A stretch of 64,000 nt of DNA from Peribacillus muralis (GTDB lineage Bacteria; Bacillota; Bacilli; Bacillales; DSM-1321), in assembly GCF_001439925.1 (NCBI RefSeq), contig NZ_LMBV01000008.1, forward strand, positions 49,022-113,021, given 5' to 3'. Below the pieces are notes generated by a model that saw only the letters and a program-made list of their open reading frames with translations, was not told where the DNA came from and did not search any database. Made by a program: the position numbers and the translations under genes. Every line of letters starts with the position of its first letter. Within the stretch, counting starts at the first letter, position 1. Below, in pieces: positions 1 to 8,454 of the stretch.

Positions 1-75
1 CCCCGCAGGCGCAAGCGCCGAGAAGGCTCCCCAACCGCCCGCGGAAAGGGAGCGCCCGCAGTGGAAAGGAACGGT
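1..75. repeat. GC-rich dispersed intergenic repeat, cut by the window edge
   Basis: This stretch is far more GC-rich than the AT-rich DNA that follows. It contains paired runs such as GCAGGCGCAAGCGCC and CCGCCCGCGGAAAGGGAGCG. The pattern resembles a dispersed intergenic element I remember from Bacillus genomes (GCGCTTGCGCC...CCCGCGGAAAGCGAG...GTGGAAAGGAACGG). Only the 3' part is visible and there is no second copy in the window, so the repeat status rests on memory. Confidence 0.5.
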
Positions 76-267
76 CTAAGTACAAATCCTCCAAAAACGT
101 GGGCAATCTTAATTCAGCTTTCGTTTCAATCAGAGTGGGTGGTTTTTTCATTTATTCAATAAGTAAAAATAACATAAAAAAGAGTAAAAATTCTGAAAAT
201 ATACGAATTACTTAAGGATTATAATGAAAGGGACGCATGTTCAATCTGTAGTGGAAGGGTGAGTTTA

Positions 268-1515
268 ATGTCACGATCGTATTGGTTGACGAATGTTCGG
301 TTGGAAAAAGGCTTCACTTATAATGAAAATGAAGTAATCACCGGCACTGAAACCGGGAAATATCACATTAAGATTGAAAATGGAAAAATATCCTCCATTT
401 TATCGGCAAAGGAAACGATCACAGATCAAGAATTGCAGCATGATGTAGGGGGCCTGCTGATGGTTCCTTCGTTCAAAGAAATGCATATCCATATTGATAA
501 AACATACTACGGCGGTCCGTGGAAGGCTTGCATGCCTGCCATAAACGGAGTGAAAACCAGGATAGCAGAAGAGCAGGTGTTACTGCCTGCGTTATTGCCA
601 ACAGCTAAGGCAAGAGCGGAAAAAATGCTCGATCTATTATTGAGTTACGGTTCTACGCATATACGCACCCACTGTAATGTCGATCCCGTAATTGGACTGA
701 AAAACTTAGAGGCCACGATCCAGGCTCTGGAAGGCTACAAAGATAAATTGACGTATGAAATCGTCGCATTCCCGCAGCATGGACTTTTACGTTCGGATTC
801 GGTGGGGCTAATTAGGGAAGCCATGAAAAATGGGGCCAACCTGGTCGGAGGTGTCGACCCCGCTACCATTGATGAAAATATCGAGCGATCGCTTGCAACG
901 ATCATGGATATCGCGGTTGAATCGAATTCGGATATCGATGTCCATCTTCATGATCCGGATCAGCTTGGGCTGTTTACGATGCAACGGCTTGCTTCCATGA
1001 CGGAAGACGCTGGCTGGCAGGGCAGGGTAACGGTAAGCCACGCAAGCGGCTTGGCGGATCTATCCGTTTCTGAGGCGACGAGTATAGCCGAACGGTTTTC
1101 GGAATTAGGCATATCGATTACATCCACTGTGCCTATTTTCAGAACGATCCCGATCCCGCTGCTTCATGAAAAAGGAGTGAAAGTCGAACTGGGTAATGAC
1201 AGCATCACGGATCACTGGACACCATTCGGGATTGGCGACAATTTGGAAAAAGTCGGGCGCCTTGCGGAAAGGTTTCGCATGATTGATGAGCGTTCTTTGG
1301 CAAGCAGCCTTCAATTCATAACTGGAGGAAGGACACCGTTAAACCAAGAAGGAGTCAAAACATGGCCTAATGTTGGCGATGAGGCGAATATCGTCCTGGT
1401 TGAAGCCGGCTGTTCAGCGGAAGCGGTGGCTAGAAGGGCGAAGCGTGCCGCTGTCATATTTAGGGGCAATGTCGTAAGTGGATCGATTTCCGCTTTTGAG
1501 ACGACAGGTGTCTAA
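268..1515 (+). CDS. Amidohydrolase, cytosine deaminase/AtzC-like (paralogue 1 of 3)
   Basis: This is a metal-dependent hydrolase of the amidohydrolase superfamily (COG0402), expected to hydrolyse or deaminate a cyclic N-containing compound in the cytoplasm. The metal-binding motif HIHIDK lies near residues 73-78. A conserved FPQHG follows near 170, then HLHD near 226-229, VSHA near 257 and a GND motif near 310. HxHxDK is the arrangement I recall from AtzC-type N-alkyl hydrolases as well as cytosine deaminases. The ATG at 268 is preferred over the GTG at 259 because GAAGGGTGA sits at proper distance and the paralogues start at the equivalent residue. It heads a three-paralogue operon with 24-bp and 19-bp gaps. 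The substrate cannot be read from sequence. Confidence 0.85.
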   Translation: MSRSYWLTNVRLEKGFTYNENEVITGTETGKYHIKIENGKISSILSAKETITDQELQHDVGGLLMVPSFKEMHIHIDKTYYGGPWKACMPAINGVKTRIAEEQVLLPALLPTAKARAEKMLDLLLSYGSTHIRTHCNVDPVIGLKNLEATIQALEGYKDKLTYEIVAFPQHGLLRSDSVGLIREAMKNGANLVGGVDPATIDENIERSLATIMDIAVESNSDIDVHLHDPDQLGLFTMQRLASMTEDAGWQGRVTVSHASGLADLSVSEATSIAERFSELGISITSTVPIFRTIPIPLLHEKGVKVELGNDSITDHWTPFGIGDNLEKVGRLAERFRMIDERSLASSLQFITGGRTPLNQEGVKTWPNVGDEANIVLVEAGCSAEAVARRAKRAAVIFRGNVVSGSISAFETTGV

Positions 1516-1539
1516 TCTTCTATTAAAGAGAGTGATTTA

Positions 1540-2787
1540 ATGTATAAAGCATACTGGCTTACAAACGTTACACTTGATAGTGGATATGTATTTGGGAATG
1601 AAAGAATTGAAGGAACGAAGACCGACCTATACAATTTGTATATAAATGATGGAATCATTAAGGAAATTCAACTTGCGAATGCTCCTTTGCAAACTCATTT
1701 GCCTGTTCAAGACGCAAGTAAGCTGCTTGCACTTCCCGCTTTTAAAGAGATGCATAACCATCTTGATAAGACCTATTTAGGACTGCCATGGAAATCATGC
1801 ACTCCGGCAGCGAATTTAACGGAACGGTTAAAATTAGAAGCAGAGGAACTCACAGAATTGGCAGAAACCGGGCAGCATCGTGCCGAACACATGCTGCAGC
1901 TTTTGTTACAAGGCGGTGCGACGCATGTCAGAACTCATGTGAATATTGATCCGTACATCGGCTTGAAAAACCTGGAGGAAATCCAGAAAGCGCTGGATCA
2001 TTTCAAAGGGAAAATGACACATGAGATCGTGGCTTTCCCCCAGCATGGCTTGTTAAGAACGAACTCAACGGCGTTAATGAGACAAGCGATGACAGAAGGA
2101 GCGTCATTGGTGGGTGGCTTGGATCCGGGCGGAATCGACCAGAATATTGAAGCGTCTCTATATGAAATGATGAACATGGCTGTCGAATTTGATGCAGATA
2201 TTGATATACATCTACATGATCCAGGTCATCTTGGGTTTTATACGATCAAAAAACTGGCTTCGTTGGTCGAAGAAGCAGGGTGGAAAAACAGGGTCGCCAT
2301 CAGCCATGCTTTTGCAATCGGTGATGTTTCCGTTGGAGAATCAGCTGAGATGGCGGATGAATTAGCAAGCTTAGGAATTGCCATCATGTCAACGGTGCCG
2401 ATCAATCGGGTCATGCCACCAGTCGATTTACTGAATGAAAAGGGTGTACACGTAGCTCTTGGTTGTGATGGCTTTTATGACTCATGGTCCCCATTCGGTA
2501 CAGGTGATATGCTGGAAAAGGCAGGTCGGTTAGCTGAGAGGTACAAATGGAAGGATGAATATTCATTATCTCAATCGCTGCAATTCATTACGGGCGGAGT
2601 CAAGACACTAGATCGTGATGGAAATCGTTTATGGCCGAATGTTGGAGATGCTGCGAGTATGGTTTTAGTCGATGCATCCTGCTCTGCCGAGGCCGTTGCA
2701 AGAAGATCAAGGCGTGCAGCGGTACTTGCCAATGGAAATTTGGTCTACGGTAAAATTAGCGGTGAAGCTGTTTTGGCGGACAATTAA
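1540..2787 (+). CDS. Amidohydrolase, cytosine deaminase/AtzC-like (paralogue 2 of 3)
   Basis: This 415-residue paralogue of its two neighbours keeps the amidohydrolase core. HNHLDK (residues 72-77) supplies the first two metal ligands. FPQHG, HLHDPGHLG, ISHAF and LGCDG follow in the usual order. The N-terminal strand (YWLTNV) and the C-terminal GDAASMVLVDASCSAEAVARR segment line up with both other copies, so the genes arose by tandem duplication and then diverged. Its small loop differences (GLDPGGID, GCDGFYDSW) suggest a different substrate preference from copy 1. It is probably co-transcribed with its flanking copies. The start is the ATG after AAAGAGAGTGA. Function beyond cyclic amide/amidine hydrolysis is not resolvable. 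Confidence 0.85.
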   Translation: MYKAYWLTNVTLDSGYVFGNERIEGTKTDLYNLYINDGIIKEIQLANAPLQTHLPVQDASKLLALPAFKEMHNHLDKTYLGLPWKSCTPAANLTERLKLEAEELTELAETGQHRAEHMLQLLLQGGATHVRTHVNIDPYIGLKNLEEIQKALDHFKGKMTHEIVAFPQHGLLRTNSTALMRQAMTEGASLVGGLDPGGIDQNIEASLYEMMNMAVEFDADIDIHLHDPGHLGFYTIKKLASLVEEAGWKNRVAISHAFAIGDVSVGESAEMADELASLGIAIMSTVPINRVMPPVDLLNEKGVHVALGCDGFYDSWSPFGTGDMLEKAGRLAERYKWKDEYSLSQSLQFITGGVKTLDRDGNRLWPNVGDAASMVLVDASCSAEAVARRSRRAAVLANGNLVYGKISGEAVLADN

Positions 2788-2806
2788 ATAAGAAGGGATG
2801 AGGGAC

Positions 2807-4060
2807 TTGAATACAAACTTTTGGTTGAAGAATGCACGGTTGGAATGCGGTTTTCAAAAAGAGGATGAAGTAGTGACAGGAACAATGACCGGACTTTTTC
2901 ATCTATTGATAGAAGATGGAAAGATCACGCAGATCGTCAAGGATGGAGAGACCATTTCCAATGATGTGCCTGTTGAAGATGCAAAAGGATTGCTCGTGCT
3001 TCCGTCCTTCATTGAAAAGCATGTCCATCTTGATAAGACCTTGATGGGAGATGTATGGAGAGCATGTACCCCATCTTCAGGTGTCATTGGCCGCTTTGAA
3101 AATGAAAAAAAAGTGCTTCCTACCATTGCAACGAGCACACAAGTGCGTGCGGAATCTTTACTGGAAATACTTTTAGCTTCTGGTTCGACTCATGTAAGAA
3201 CTCATGTTGATATTTATCCAGAAGTAAAATTGCAAAACCTGGAGCAAGTGCAACAGGCGTTAGAAACCTATTCCAACCGACTCAGTTCAGAAATTGTCGC
3301 ATTCGCCCAGCACGGTTTGCTGCGATCGAATTCAGTCAAGCTCGTCAGGGAGGCATTGCGAAACGGGGCGGGAATCGTAGGGGCAGTCGATCCGGCCACG
3401 ATCGATAACGATATTGAAGCATCGCTGGTGCAATTGATGGATTTAGCAGTGGAAGCGAATGCAGATGTTGACCTTCATTTACATGACCCTGGCCATTTAG
3501 GGACGTTCACGATGAAGCGGTTGGCAGCTCTGACAAAGCAAGCAGGCTGGGAAGGCAGGGTCGCCGTCAGCCATGCATTCGGCATAGGAGATGTTTCCAA
3601 AGCAGAAGCCTATGATTTGGCCAACATTTTAAGGGATGCGGGGGTTTCCATTGTTACAAGCGTCCCAATTAATAGACAAATGCCACCCGTTGATTTATTG
3701 CATGAAAGAGGCGTTGAGGTATCGGTAGGTAACGATAATATCTTCGATGTGTGGTCACCACTCGGGAATGGTGACATCCTAGAGAGAGCTGGCAGGCTTG
3801 CCGAACGCTTCAAATGGGTTGATGAAGTTTCCCTGTCCCAAACATTGAGGTACATAACGGGCGGAAAAACCCCGCTTGATGAACATGGGAATCACGTATG
3901 GCCGAAGGTTGGGGATGCGGCAAGCCTAGTATTGGTTGACGCCAGCTGCTCTGCCGAAGCAGTCGCAAGAAGGTCTGAGCGTAAAGCTGTCATTCACAAA
4001 GGACGCATCGTTTCCGGTTCACTAAGTAAACAAAAACTGCCTATGAACGTAAAGGGCTAA
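2807..4060 (+). CDS. Amidohydrolase, cytosine deaminase/AtzC-like (paralogue 3 of 3)
   Basis: This is the third tandem paralogue, of about 417 residues. It has HVHLDK for the metal site, FAQHG where the other copies have FPQHG, then HLHDPGHLG, VSHAFGIGD and VGNDN. I place the start at the TTG at 2807. The SD AGAAGGG (2791-2797) abuts the alternative ATG at 2798 but is 9 nt from this TTG, and the TTG-started protein (MNTNFWL) aligns residue for residue with the starts of copies 1 and 2. The gene ends just before a strong terminator, so the trio forms one operon. A uracil/xanthine-type permease lies downstream and may import the substrate, but it has its own gap and ribosome site. Confidence 0.83.
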   Translation: MNTNFWLKNARLECGFQKEDEVVTGTMTGLFHLLIEDGKITQIVKDGETISNDVPVEDAKGLLVLPSFIEKHVHLDKTLMGDVWRACTPSSGVIGRFENEKKVLPTIATSTQVRAESLLEILLASGSTHVRTHVDIYPEVKLQNLEQVQQALETYSNRLSSEIVAFAQHGLLRSNSVKLVREALRNGAGIVGAVDPATIDNDIEASLVQLMDLAVEANADVDLHLHDPGHLGTFTMKRLAALTKQAGWEGRVAVSHAFGIGDVSKAEAYDLANILRDAGVSIVTSVPINRQMPPVDLLHERGVEVSVGNDNIFDVWSPLGNGDILERAGRLAERFKWVDEVSLSQTLRYITGGKTPLDEHGNHVWPKVGDAASLVLVDASCSAEAVARRSERKAVIHKGRIVSGSLSKQKLPMNVKG

Positions 4061-4062
4061 CC

Positions 4063-4105
4063 CGAAAAAGGATTTCCGGATACTTCCGGATTTCCTTTTT
4101 CGTTT
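4063..4105 (+). terminator. Intrinsic terminator of the amidohydrolase operon
   Basis: The inverted repeat CGAAAAAGGA...TCCTTTTTCG, with an inner TCCGGA pairing, begins 3 nt after the stop codon and is followed by a T-rich run. Confidence 0.85.
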
Positions 4106-4503
4106 TGGGCAATGTAAGACTAGGTATATCAGGTTTTGAGCGTCCCTCCCGCGTCTTAGTGTTCATGTACTCTATCGTGATAATAAGATAAAATGGAAAT
4201 GAATTCATGGGATAGAGCCTGTGGCCTGCCGATTAATGTCATATTAAACCTATCTTTTGAAACAAACGGAAGCGGTCTTTTTTACCAATACTGATAACAG
4301 AATCATTATCCATGCAATCTGTACCTTCATTCTGGTATGATCGATAACGGAATGCAGATTGCGACGTGGTGTTCAAGCAATGCCAATGCAACTTATCCGG
4401 TTAGCGAGGCTTTGGGAAAAGTAATAGAAGCAATACTGCAATTATTTTAATTATGCATTCATTATAAGATTGAATAGCATCATGGGTAAAGGAGATGGAA
4501 GCT
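4106..4503. other. Intergenic region with a possible gene remnant
   Basis: About 400 bp separates the amidohydrolase terminator from the permease. Plus-strand codons 4295-4447 are open and end at TAA 4448-4450. The readable part (GMIDNGMQIATWC...EALGKVIEAILQLF) looks protein-like but has no ribosome site and I do not recognise it, so it may be the 3' remnant of a lost gene. The permease SD, AAAGGAG at 4488-4494, closes the region. I see no clear riboswitch. Confidence 0.4.
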
Positions 4504-5799
4504 ATGAAAAGTTGGGGATCTTCCGTAACCCTATTTTCTTCTTTTCAATGGTTATTTTTTATTTTTGCAAATACGGTAGTCGTGCCCATATCGATTGGGG
4601 CAGCGTTCGATTTACCTGCTGATGTTACGGAAATGACAATGAGGAGCTCGCTCGTTTTCACAGGGATCGCTTGTGTGATCCAGGGTTGGAAGGGGCATAA
4701 GTATCCAATCATGGAAGGGCACTCTGGCTTATTGTGGGGAGTGATGCTTAACCTTGGATTATCTGCGCCATCAATCGGTCTCGGTTATGCAGAGATTGGA
4801 GGGGGAATAGCTACAGGTCTCCTGGCAGCAGGTGTCGTAACGATGATCATAGCGGCCTTTAACCTGATTTCTTATGTCCAGAAGATTTTCACCCCGATGG
4901 TCATGACCGTTTACTTATTCCTCCTGACCTTCCAGCTTATCTTTGTATTCTTTAAGGGGATGCTCGGAATTACCGATGCTGGGGAAGTCAACATCCCGGT
5001 CAGTTTCCTTTCGTTGGGGATTGTCTTGTTAGTAAGCATATTGAAGATAAAAGGCCCGAGGACCATTAGCAATTTTTCGATTTTGATCGGAATCATCGTC
5101 GGTTGGATTTTTCACGCGTTGCTATTTCCTGCGACCGGTGCTGAATCGGTCCCGAAAAGTGCTTCATTTTCATTATTCCCGTTAGGTATGCCAAACCTTG
5201 AATTCGGCATCATTGCGATTGCGTTTTTTGCCGGGTTGCTGAATTTGTGTAACACCTTCGCCTCCATCCAAGCTGCATCGGAAGTATTGGGGGAAGAATC
5301 CAATCATAAGCAATATCGCAATTCTATCTTCTTGACGGGCGGATTCACCATTTTATCGCCCTTGCTTGGACTTGTTCCATATACGCCTTTCACCTCATCC
5401 ATCGGCTTTCTGCAAAGCACCCAGATTTATGAGCGGAGACCGTTTTTACTTGGTGGGGTGCTGTTGGCCGTAATTGGACTGATTCCGCCTTTTATTTCTT
5501 TCCTGGCCACGATGCCAATAACGGTGGGGAATGCAGTCTTGTTCGTTGCGTACCTTCAATTGTTCGGCACGGCCTTCAACAGCGTCAAGGGGCAGTATTT
5601 CACTTCGGACACGATCTTTAGGCTTGCCGTACCAGTATTGATCGGCGTTAGCTTGATGAACGTACTGCCAAGTGCCTTCGCCAATGTTCCGACCCTTTTG
5701 CAGCCATTCTTAACGAATGGTCTCATCATGGGCGTATTGATTTCGATCGTGCTGGAGAAATCGGTAAACTGGAAGCGTTTTGAACAGGTGGAGAACTAA
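4504..5799 (+). CDS. NCS2-family uracil/xanthine-type permease
   Basis: This is a polytopic inner-membrane nucleobase transporter of about 431 residues with roughly 12-14 hydrophobic segments. Early features are FANTVVVPISIGAAF in the first segment and the family-typical HSGLLWG near residue 75. A later FAGLLNLCNTFASIQAASEV stretch fits the substrate-binding region of the uracil/xanthine transporter branch of NCS2. The ATG at 4504 is used because the SD AAAGGAG directly abuts the ATG at 4495 but is 9 nt from this one. Its position behind three cytosine-deaminase-like amidohydrolases supports import of a pyrimidine, purine or related N-heterocycle. The exact substrate is unknown. A terminator follows it. 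Confidence 0.88.
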   Translation: MKSWGSSVTLFSSFQWLFFIFANTVVVPISIGAAFDLPADVTEMTMRSSLVFTGIACVIQGWKGHKYPIMEGHSGLLWGVMLNLGLSAPSIGLGYAEIGGGIATGLLAAGVVTMIIAAFNLISYVQKIFTPMVMTVYLFLLTFQLIFVFFKGMLGITDAGEVNIPVSFLSLGIVLLVSILKIKGPRTISNFSILIGIIVGWIFHALLFPATGAESVPKSASFSLFPLGMPNLEFGIIAIAFFAGLLNLCNTFASIQAASEVLGEESNHKQYRNSIFLTGGFTILSPLLGLVPYTPFTSSIGFLQSTQIYERRPFLLGGVLLAVIGLIPPFISFLATMPITVGNAVLFVAYLQLFGTAFNSVKGQYFTSDTIFRLAVPVLIGVSLMNVLPSAFANVPTLLQPFLTNGLIMGVLISIVLEKSVNWKRFEQVEN

Positions 5800-5837
5800 C
5801 CGTATACAAATATCCACCATGAATAAGGAAAAACACG

Positions 5838-5872
5838 AAAACCGGAAGGAGTCATCCTTCTGGTTTTTTTGT
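5838..5872 (+). terminator. Intrinsic terminator after the permease
   Basis: AAACCGGAAGG and CCTTCTGGTTT form a stem with one G-U pair around a 6-nt loop, followed by seven T residues. Confidence 0.85.
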
Positions 5873-5910
5873 TTGGGTTTAATTTATCAAAAAATGTAAT
5901 GCTGAACTTT

Positions 5911-5923
5911 CCCCCCCCCCCCC
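5911..5923 (+). repeat. Homopolymer tract of 13 C
   Basis: A run of 13 consecutive C sits in the upstream region of the bacteriocin precursor, about 165 bp before its start. It is not inside a credible gene. It could be length-variable or an assembly error. Confidence 0.8.
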
Positions 5924-6010
5924 GCTTTTCATTTCATGAGCCACACGAAAATAGGCTTTCGAATCAGTGGCATTACCTACTTCCTTTACATATTTTGTTG
6001 AAGGGAGTAT

Positions 6011-6038
6011 TTGACGTGGCGAATTCCCTGACTATTTC
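6011..6038 (+). promoter_or_regulatory. Candidate promoter of the bacteriocin precursor
   Basis: TTGACG at 6011-6016 is followed after 16 nt by TATTTC. The -35 hexamer is good and the -10 is poor. It lies about 50 bp upstream of the precursor SD. Confidence 0.35.
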
Positions 6039-6088
6039 TTGTTGTTACAAAGGATTATTTTATTAATGAATATACGGAGGTTATATAA

Positions 6089-6364
6089 ATGAATGAGTTT
6101 CAAAATCAACTTCAAATGTTGAATGTTGACGATTTTCAGGTAAGTCAGCCGGTGCCTTGGGAACAAAATCAGCAACAGTATTCCATGGAGGATTCCCGTC
6201 TTATTGGAGGCTGCTTCGGCTGTTTCTTGTGCTTTGGCTGTTTTGGCTGCGGAGGTTGCGGCGGTCGTTGTGGCGGATGCGGTGGACGTTGTGGCGGAGG
6301 CCGCTGCGGCGGTTGTGGCGGATGTGGCGGACGTTGTGGCGGAGGCCGCTGCGGCGGACATTGA
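6089..6364 (+). CDS. Heterocycloanthracin/sonorensin-type bacteriocin precursor
   Basis: This 91-residue RiPP precursor has a Gln/Asn-rich leader of about 40 residues (LNVDDFQVSQPVPW segment) ending at GG, then a core of only Cys, Gly, Arg, Phe, Leu and a final His. The core holds 14 Cys, mostly as CGG or CGGR repeats, with no Ser or Thr, so only thiazol(in)e rings would be expected. This composition matches the heterocycloanthracin/sonorensin family known from Bacillus. The start follows GGAGG with 8-nt spacing. Its maturation enzymes lie directly downstream. The last two 15-residue blocks are near-identical tandem copies. Azoles formed on Cys should give a posttranslationally modified antibacterial, but activity is inferred from family. 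Confidence 0.93.
   Translation: MNEFQNQLQMLNVDDFQVSQPVPWEQNQQQYSMEDSRLIGGCFGCFLCFGCFGCGGCGGRCGGCGGRCGGGRCGGCGGCGGRCGGGRCGGH
6269..6358 (+). repeat. Two tandem 45-bp repeats inside the precursor core
   Basis: Codons 61-75 and 76-90 encode the same 15-residue block (Cys at block positions 1, 4, 8 and 13). The two 45-bp units differ at only three third-codon positions, which indicates a recent in-frame duplication of the modified core. Confidence 0.92.
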
Positions 6365-6378
6365 TAACATGAGGAGGT

Positions 6379-6411
6379 GTCCCTGCAGAGATGTTGCAGG
6401 GACTTTCTTTG
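6379..6411 (+). terminator. Leaky terminator between precursor and enzyme genes
   Basis: GTCCCTGCA and TGCAGGGAC form a perfect 9-bp stem 14 nt after the precursor stop, followed by TTTCTTT. The tail is imperfect, so partial read-through is plausible. This would give more precursor mRNA than enzyme mRNA, a common arrangement in RiPP operons. Confidence 0.65.
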
Positions 6412-6504
6412 GAGTTTAGACATATGAGACAAATTGTTATACATAGGATGAAAGTGAAGTGATAGAAGCTGAGCTTAGAAAAGCTTCGGGTCAGGAGGTG
6501 CAAA

Positions 6505-8454
6505 ATGGTGAATGTGAGCCCTTCCATGCGATTGAAAGTGAAAAGGGACACGTTTTTTTTCCCTGAACCAAATAGAGGCGTATATTTCAGGAATAATATA
6601 AGTTCGTTCCGTATGGAAGGAAGCGCGGTCGTCAAGTGGATCGAAATGCTGCTGCCGATGTTTAACGGCGATCATACGTTACGTGAGATGACGGATGGAT
6701 TGCCTGGCCCATACAGGAGCCGCGTTATGGAAATCGCCGAGGTTTTGTACAGAAATGGATTTGTTCGGGATATAAGTCAGGACAGTCCTCATCAATTGAG
6801 CGATCAGGTTGTAAAGACCTACGCCTCCCAAATCGAGTTCCTTGACAGTTTTGGTGAGTCAGGAGCTAGCCGTTTTGAAGCGTATCGACAAAAGAAGGCG
6901 CTGGCAATCGGCTCTGGACCGCTGTTCCTTTCATTGGTGTCTTCACTGATTGAATCGGGTCTGCCCAAATTCCATTTTCTCATCACGGATACGGTACAAA
7001 CCAATAGGCAGAGACTATCGGAAATCGTTGCACATGGGCACAGCACGGACGATGACGTGGCGATAGAGGAGGTTTTGGCGGGGAAGGAAGAGAATCCGCA
7101 ATGGCAGGAGATCGTCCGGACGTTCGATTCGGTATTATATGTGTCACAGGAGGGCGATATAGAGGAATTGAGAGAACTTCATTCGGTTTGCAGGCAAGAG
7201 GGGAAAGAGCTGTTCCCGGCGGTAATTCTCAATCAAGTTGGTTTGGCAGGTCCGCTTGTCAGCCCGCACTCCAATGGTTGCTGGGAGTCAGCGTGGCGTC
7301 GGTTACATCAAACCGTGCTCGAGGGGAATCAGGCATCCGGCACATATTCCGCCACAGCTGGCGCGATGCTTGCAAATGTCATGGTATTCGAGTGGTTTAA
7401 AGAGGCTACGGGTGTCACGGCGGCAGAGCAAGACAATCAATTTTATCTGTTAAATACAGAAACATTGGAAGGGAGCTGGCATCCGTTCCTGTCCCATCCG
7501 GGGGTGACGGGAAAAGGGAATGCTAAATGGGTCCGGGATTTCGAACAAAAGCTCGGGCAAGATTCGAACCGGGGGGAACCGAGTAAGGTATTCATGCTTT
7601 TTGCTAGATTGACATCCGAGCAATCAGGCATATTCCATAGCTGGGAGGAGGGAGAGCTAAAGCAGTTGCCGCTGGCTCAATGCCGCGTTCAGGTTGCCGA
7701 TCCGCTGTCAGATGGTCCTGCCATGCTCTTGCCTGAAATCATAGGCTCTGAACTGACCCATGAGGAAGCGAGAAGGGAGTCTGGTCTCTCGGGAATCGAG
7801 GCTTATGTATCACGAACATTAAATCAACACGTTGCGACTCTTCCGCCGCTCCATGATGGCTTAGCTGAGATAAAGGAAACGATTGCAGTTGGAGCAGGGG
7901 CAACGTTTGCTGAATGTGTATGCCGGGGACTGAAAAACTGCTTGAAAGCGGAGTTTGCGAACAGGAATTTCAGCAAGGAGGAGCTTGTTTCGGTGCGGTT
8001 GGCAGAGGTGAATGATGAACGCTGCACGTATTACTTACAGGCATTAAGGCGGTTGCAAGGTGAACCGACCATCGGGCTTGGCGGTGATGTGTCCGGTTTT
8101 CCAGCAGTTTGGGTAGGAACGAGTGCTGGCTGGTCCGGTGCCGTCGGCTTGAATGTCACGCTCGGCTTGCGGGACGCGTTGAAACAAGCGGTTATGAAGG
8201 CACAAAATCAAACCGTTCGCCCAACGGCCCCGGAATTGCGGACATCAACGGAACCGCAACAAGGCGACTCGGATAGCTTTGTGATTCCTTCGTTTGAGGC
8301 GGCAACGAACGCCGAGATTGTACGCTCCGCGATGCAAGTCGTAAAGAAGAGCGGGAAGCGAATTTTCGTTTTCGAAGTGGAAGCGGAGCCGCTCTTGAAA
8401 GAAGAACTGGAAGGGGTGTTTGGGTTGTTTTTGCGAGAGGAGGAATCAGGGTGA
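6505..8454 (+). CDS. hcaF: Thiazole bacteriocin maturation protein, RRE plus ThiF-like (HcaF type)
   Basis: This 649-residue protein matches the ocin-ThiF-like partner of heterocycloanthracin synthesis, which binds the leader peptide and presents it to the cyclodehydratase. Residues 1-90 look like a RiPP recognition element, a winged-helix PqqD-like fold with an RGVYFRNN..F segment and a C-terminal LYRNGFV. Residues 132-160 show the E1/ThiF-like GSGPLFLSLVSSLIESGL nucleotide-fold motif, but no convincing adenylation site is visible. The C-terminal third has a weaker YcaO-like docking character. A good SD (AGGAGGTG) precedes the ATG. The stop overlaps the start of the cyclodehydratase gene by 4 bp (GTGA), so the two are translationally coupled. 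Confidence 0.9.
   Translation: MVNVSPSMRLKVKRDTFFFPEPNRGVYFRNNISSFRMEGSAVVKWIEMLLPMFNGDHTLREMTDGLPGPYRSRVMEIAEVLYRNGFVRDISQDSPHQLSDQVVKTYASQIEFLDSFGESGASRFEAYRQKKALAIGSGPLFLSLVSSLIESGLPKFHFLITDTVQTNRQRLSEIVAHGHSTDDDVAIEEVLAGKEENPQWQEIVRTFDSVLYVSQEGDIEELRELHSVCRQEGKELFPAVILNQVGLAGPLVSPHSNGCWESAWRRLHQTVLEGNQASGTYSATAGAMLANVMVFEWFKEATGVTAAEQDNQFYLLNTETLEGSWHPFLSHPGVTGKGNAKWVRDFEQKLGQDSNRGEPSKVFMLFARLTSEQSGIFHSWEEGELKQLPLAQCRVQVADPLSDGPAMLLPEIIGSELTHEEARRESGLSGIEAYVSRTLNQHVATLPPLHDGLAEIKETIAVGAGATFAECVCRGLKNCLKAEFANRNFSKEELVSVRLAEVNDERCTYYLQALRRLQGEPTIGLGGDVSGFPAVWVGTSAGWSGAVGLNVTLGLRDALKQAVMKAQNQTVRPTAPELRTSTEPQQGDSDSFVIPSFEAATNAEIVRSAMQVVKKSGKRIFVFEVEAEPLLKEELEGVFGLFLREEESG

Noticed and set aside
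5869-6066. Open frame spanning the poly-C run
   Set aside because: No SD, unlikely composition, and it crosses the terminator tail of the permease gene.
6032-6635. Long open frames antisense to the bacteriocin precursor, rich in Pro/Gln or Ala/Thr
   Set aside because: They are produced by the repetitive GGC/TGT codons of the core and have no SD. The plus-strand frame has SD, leader and core structure.
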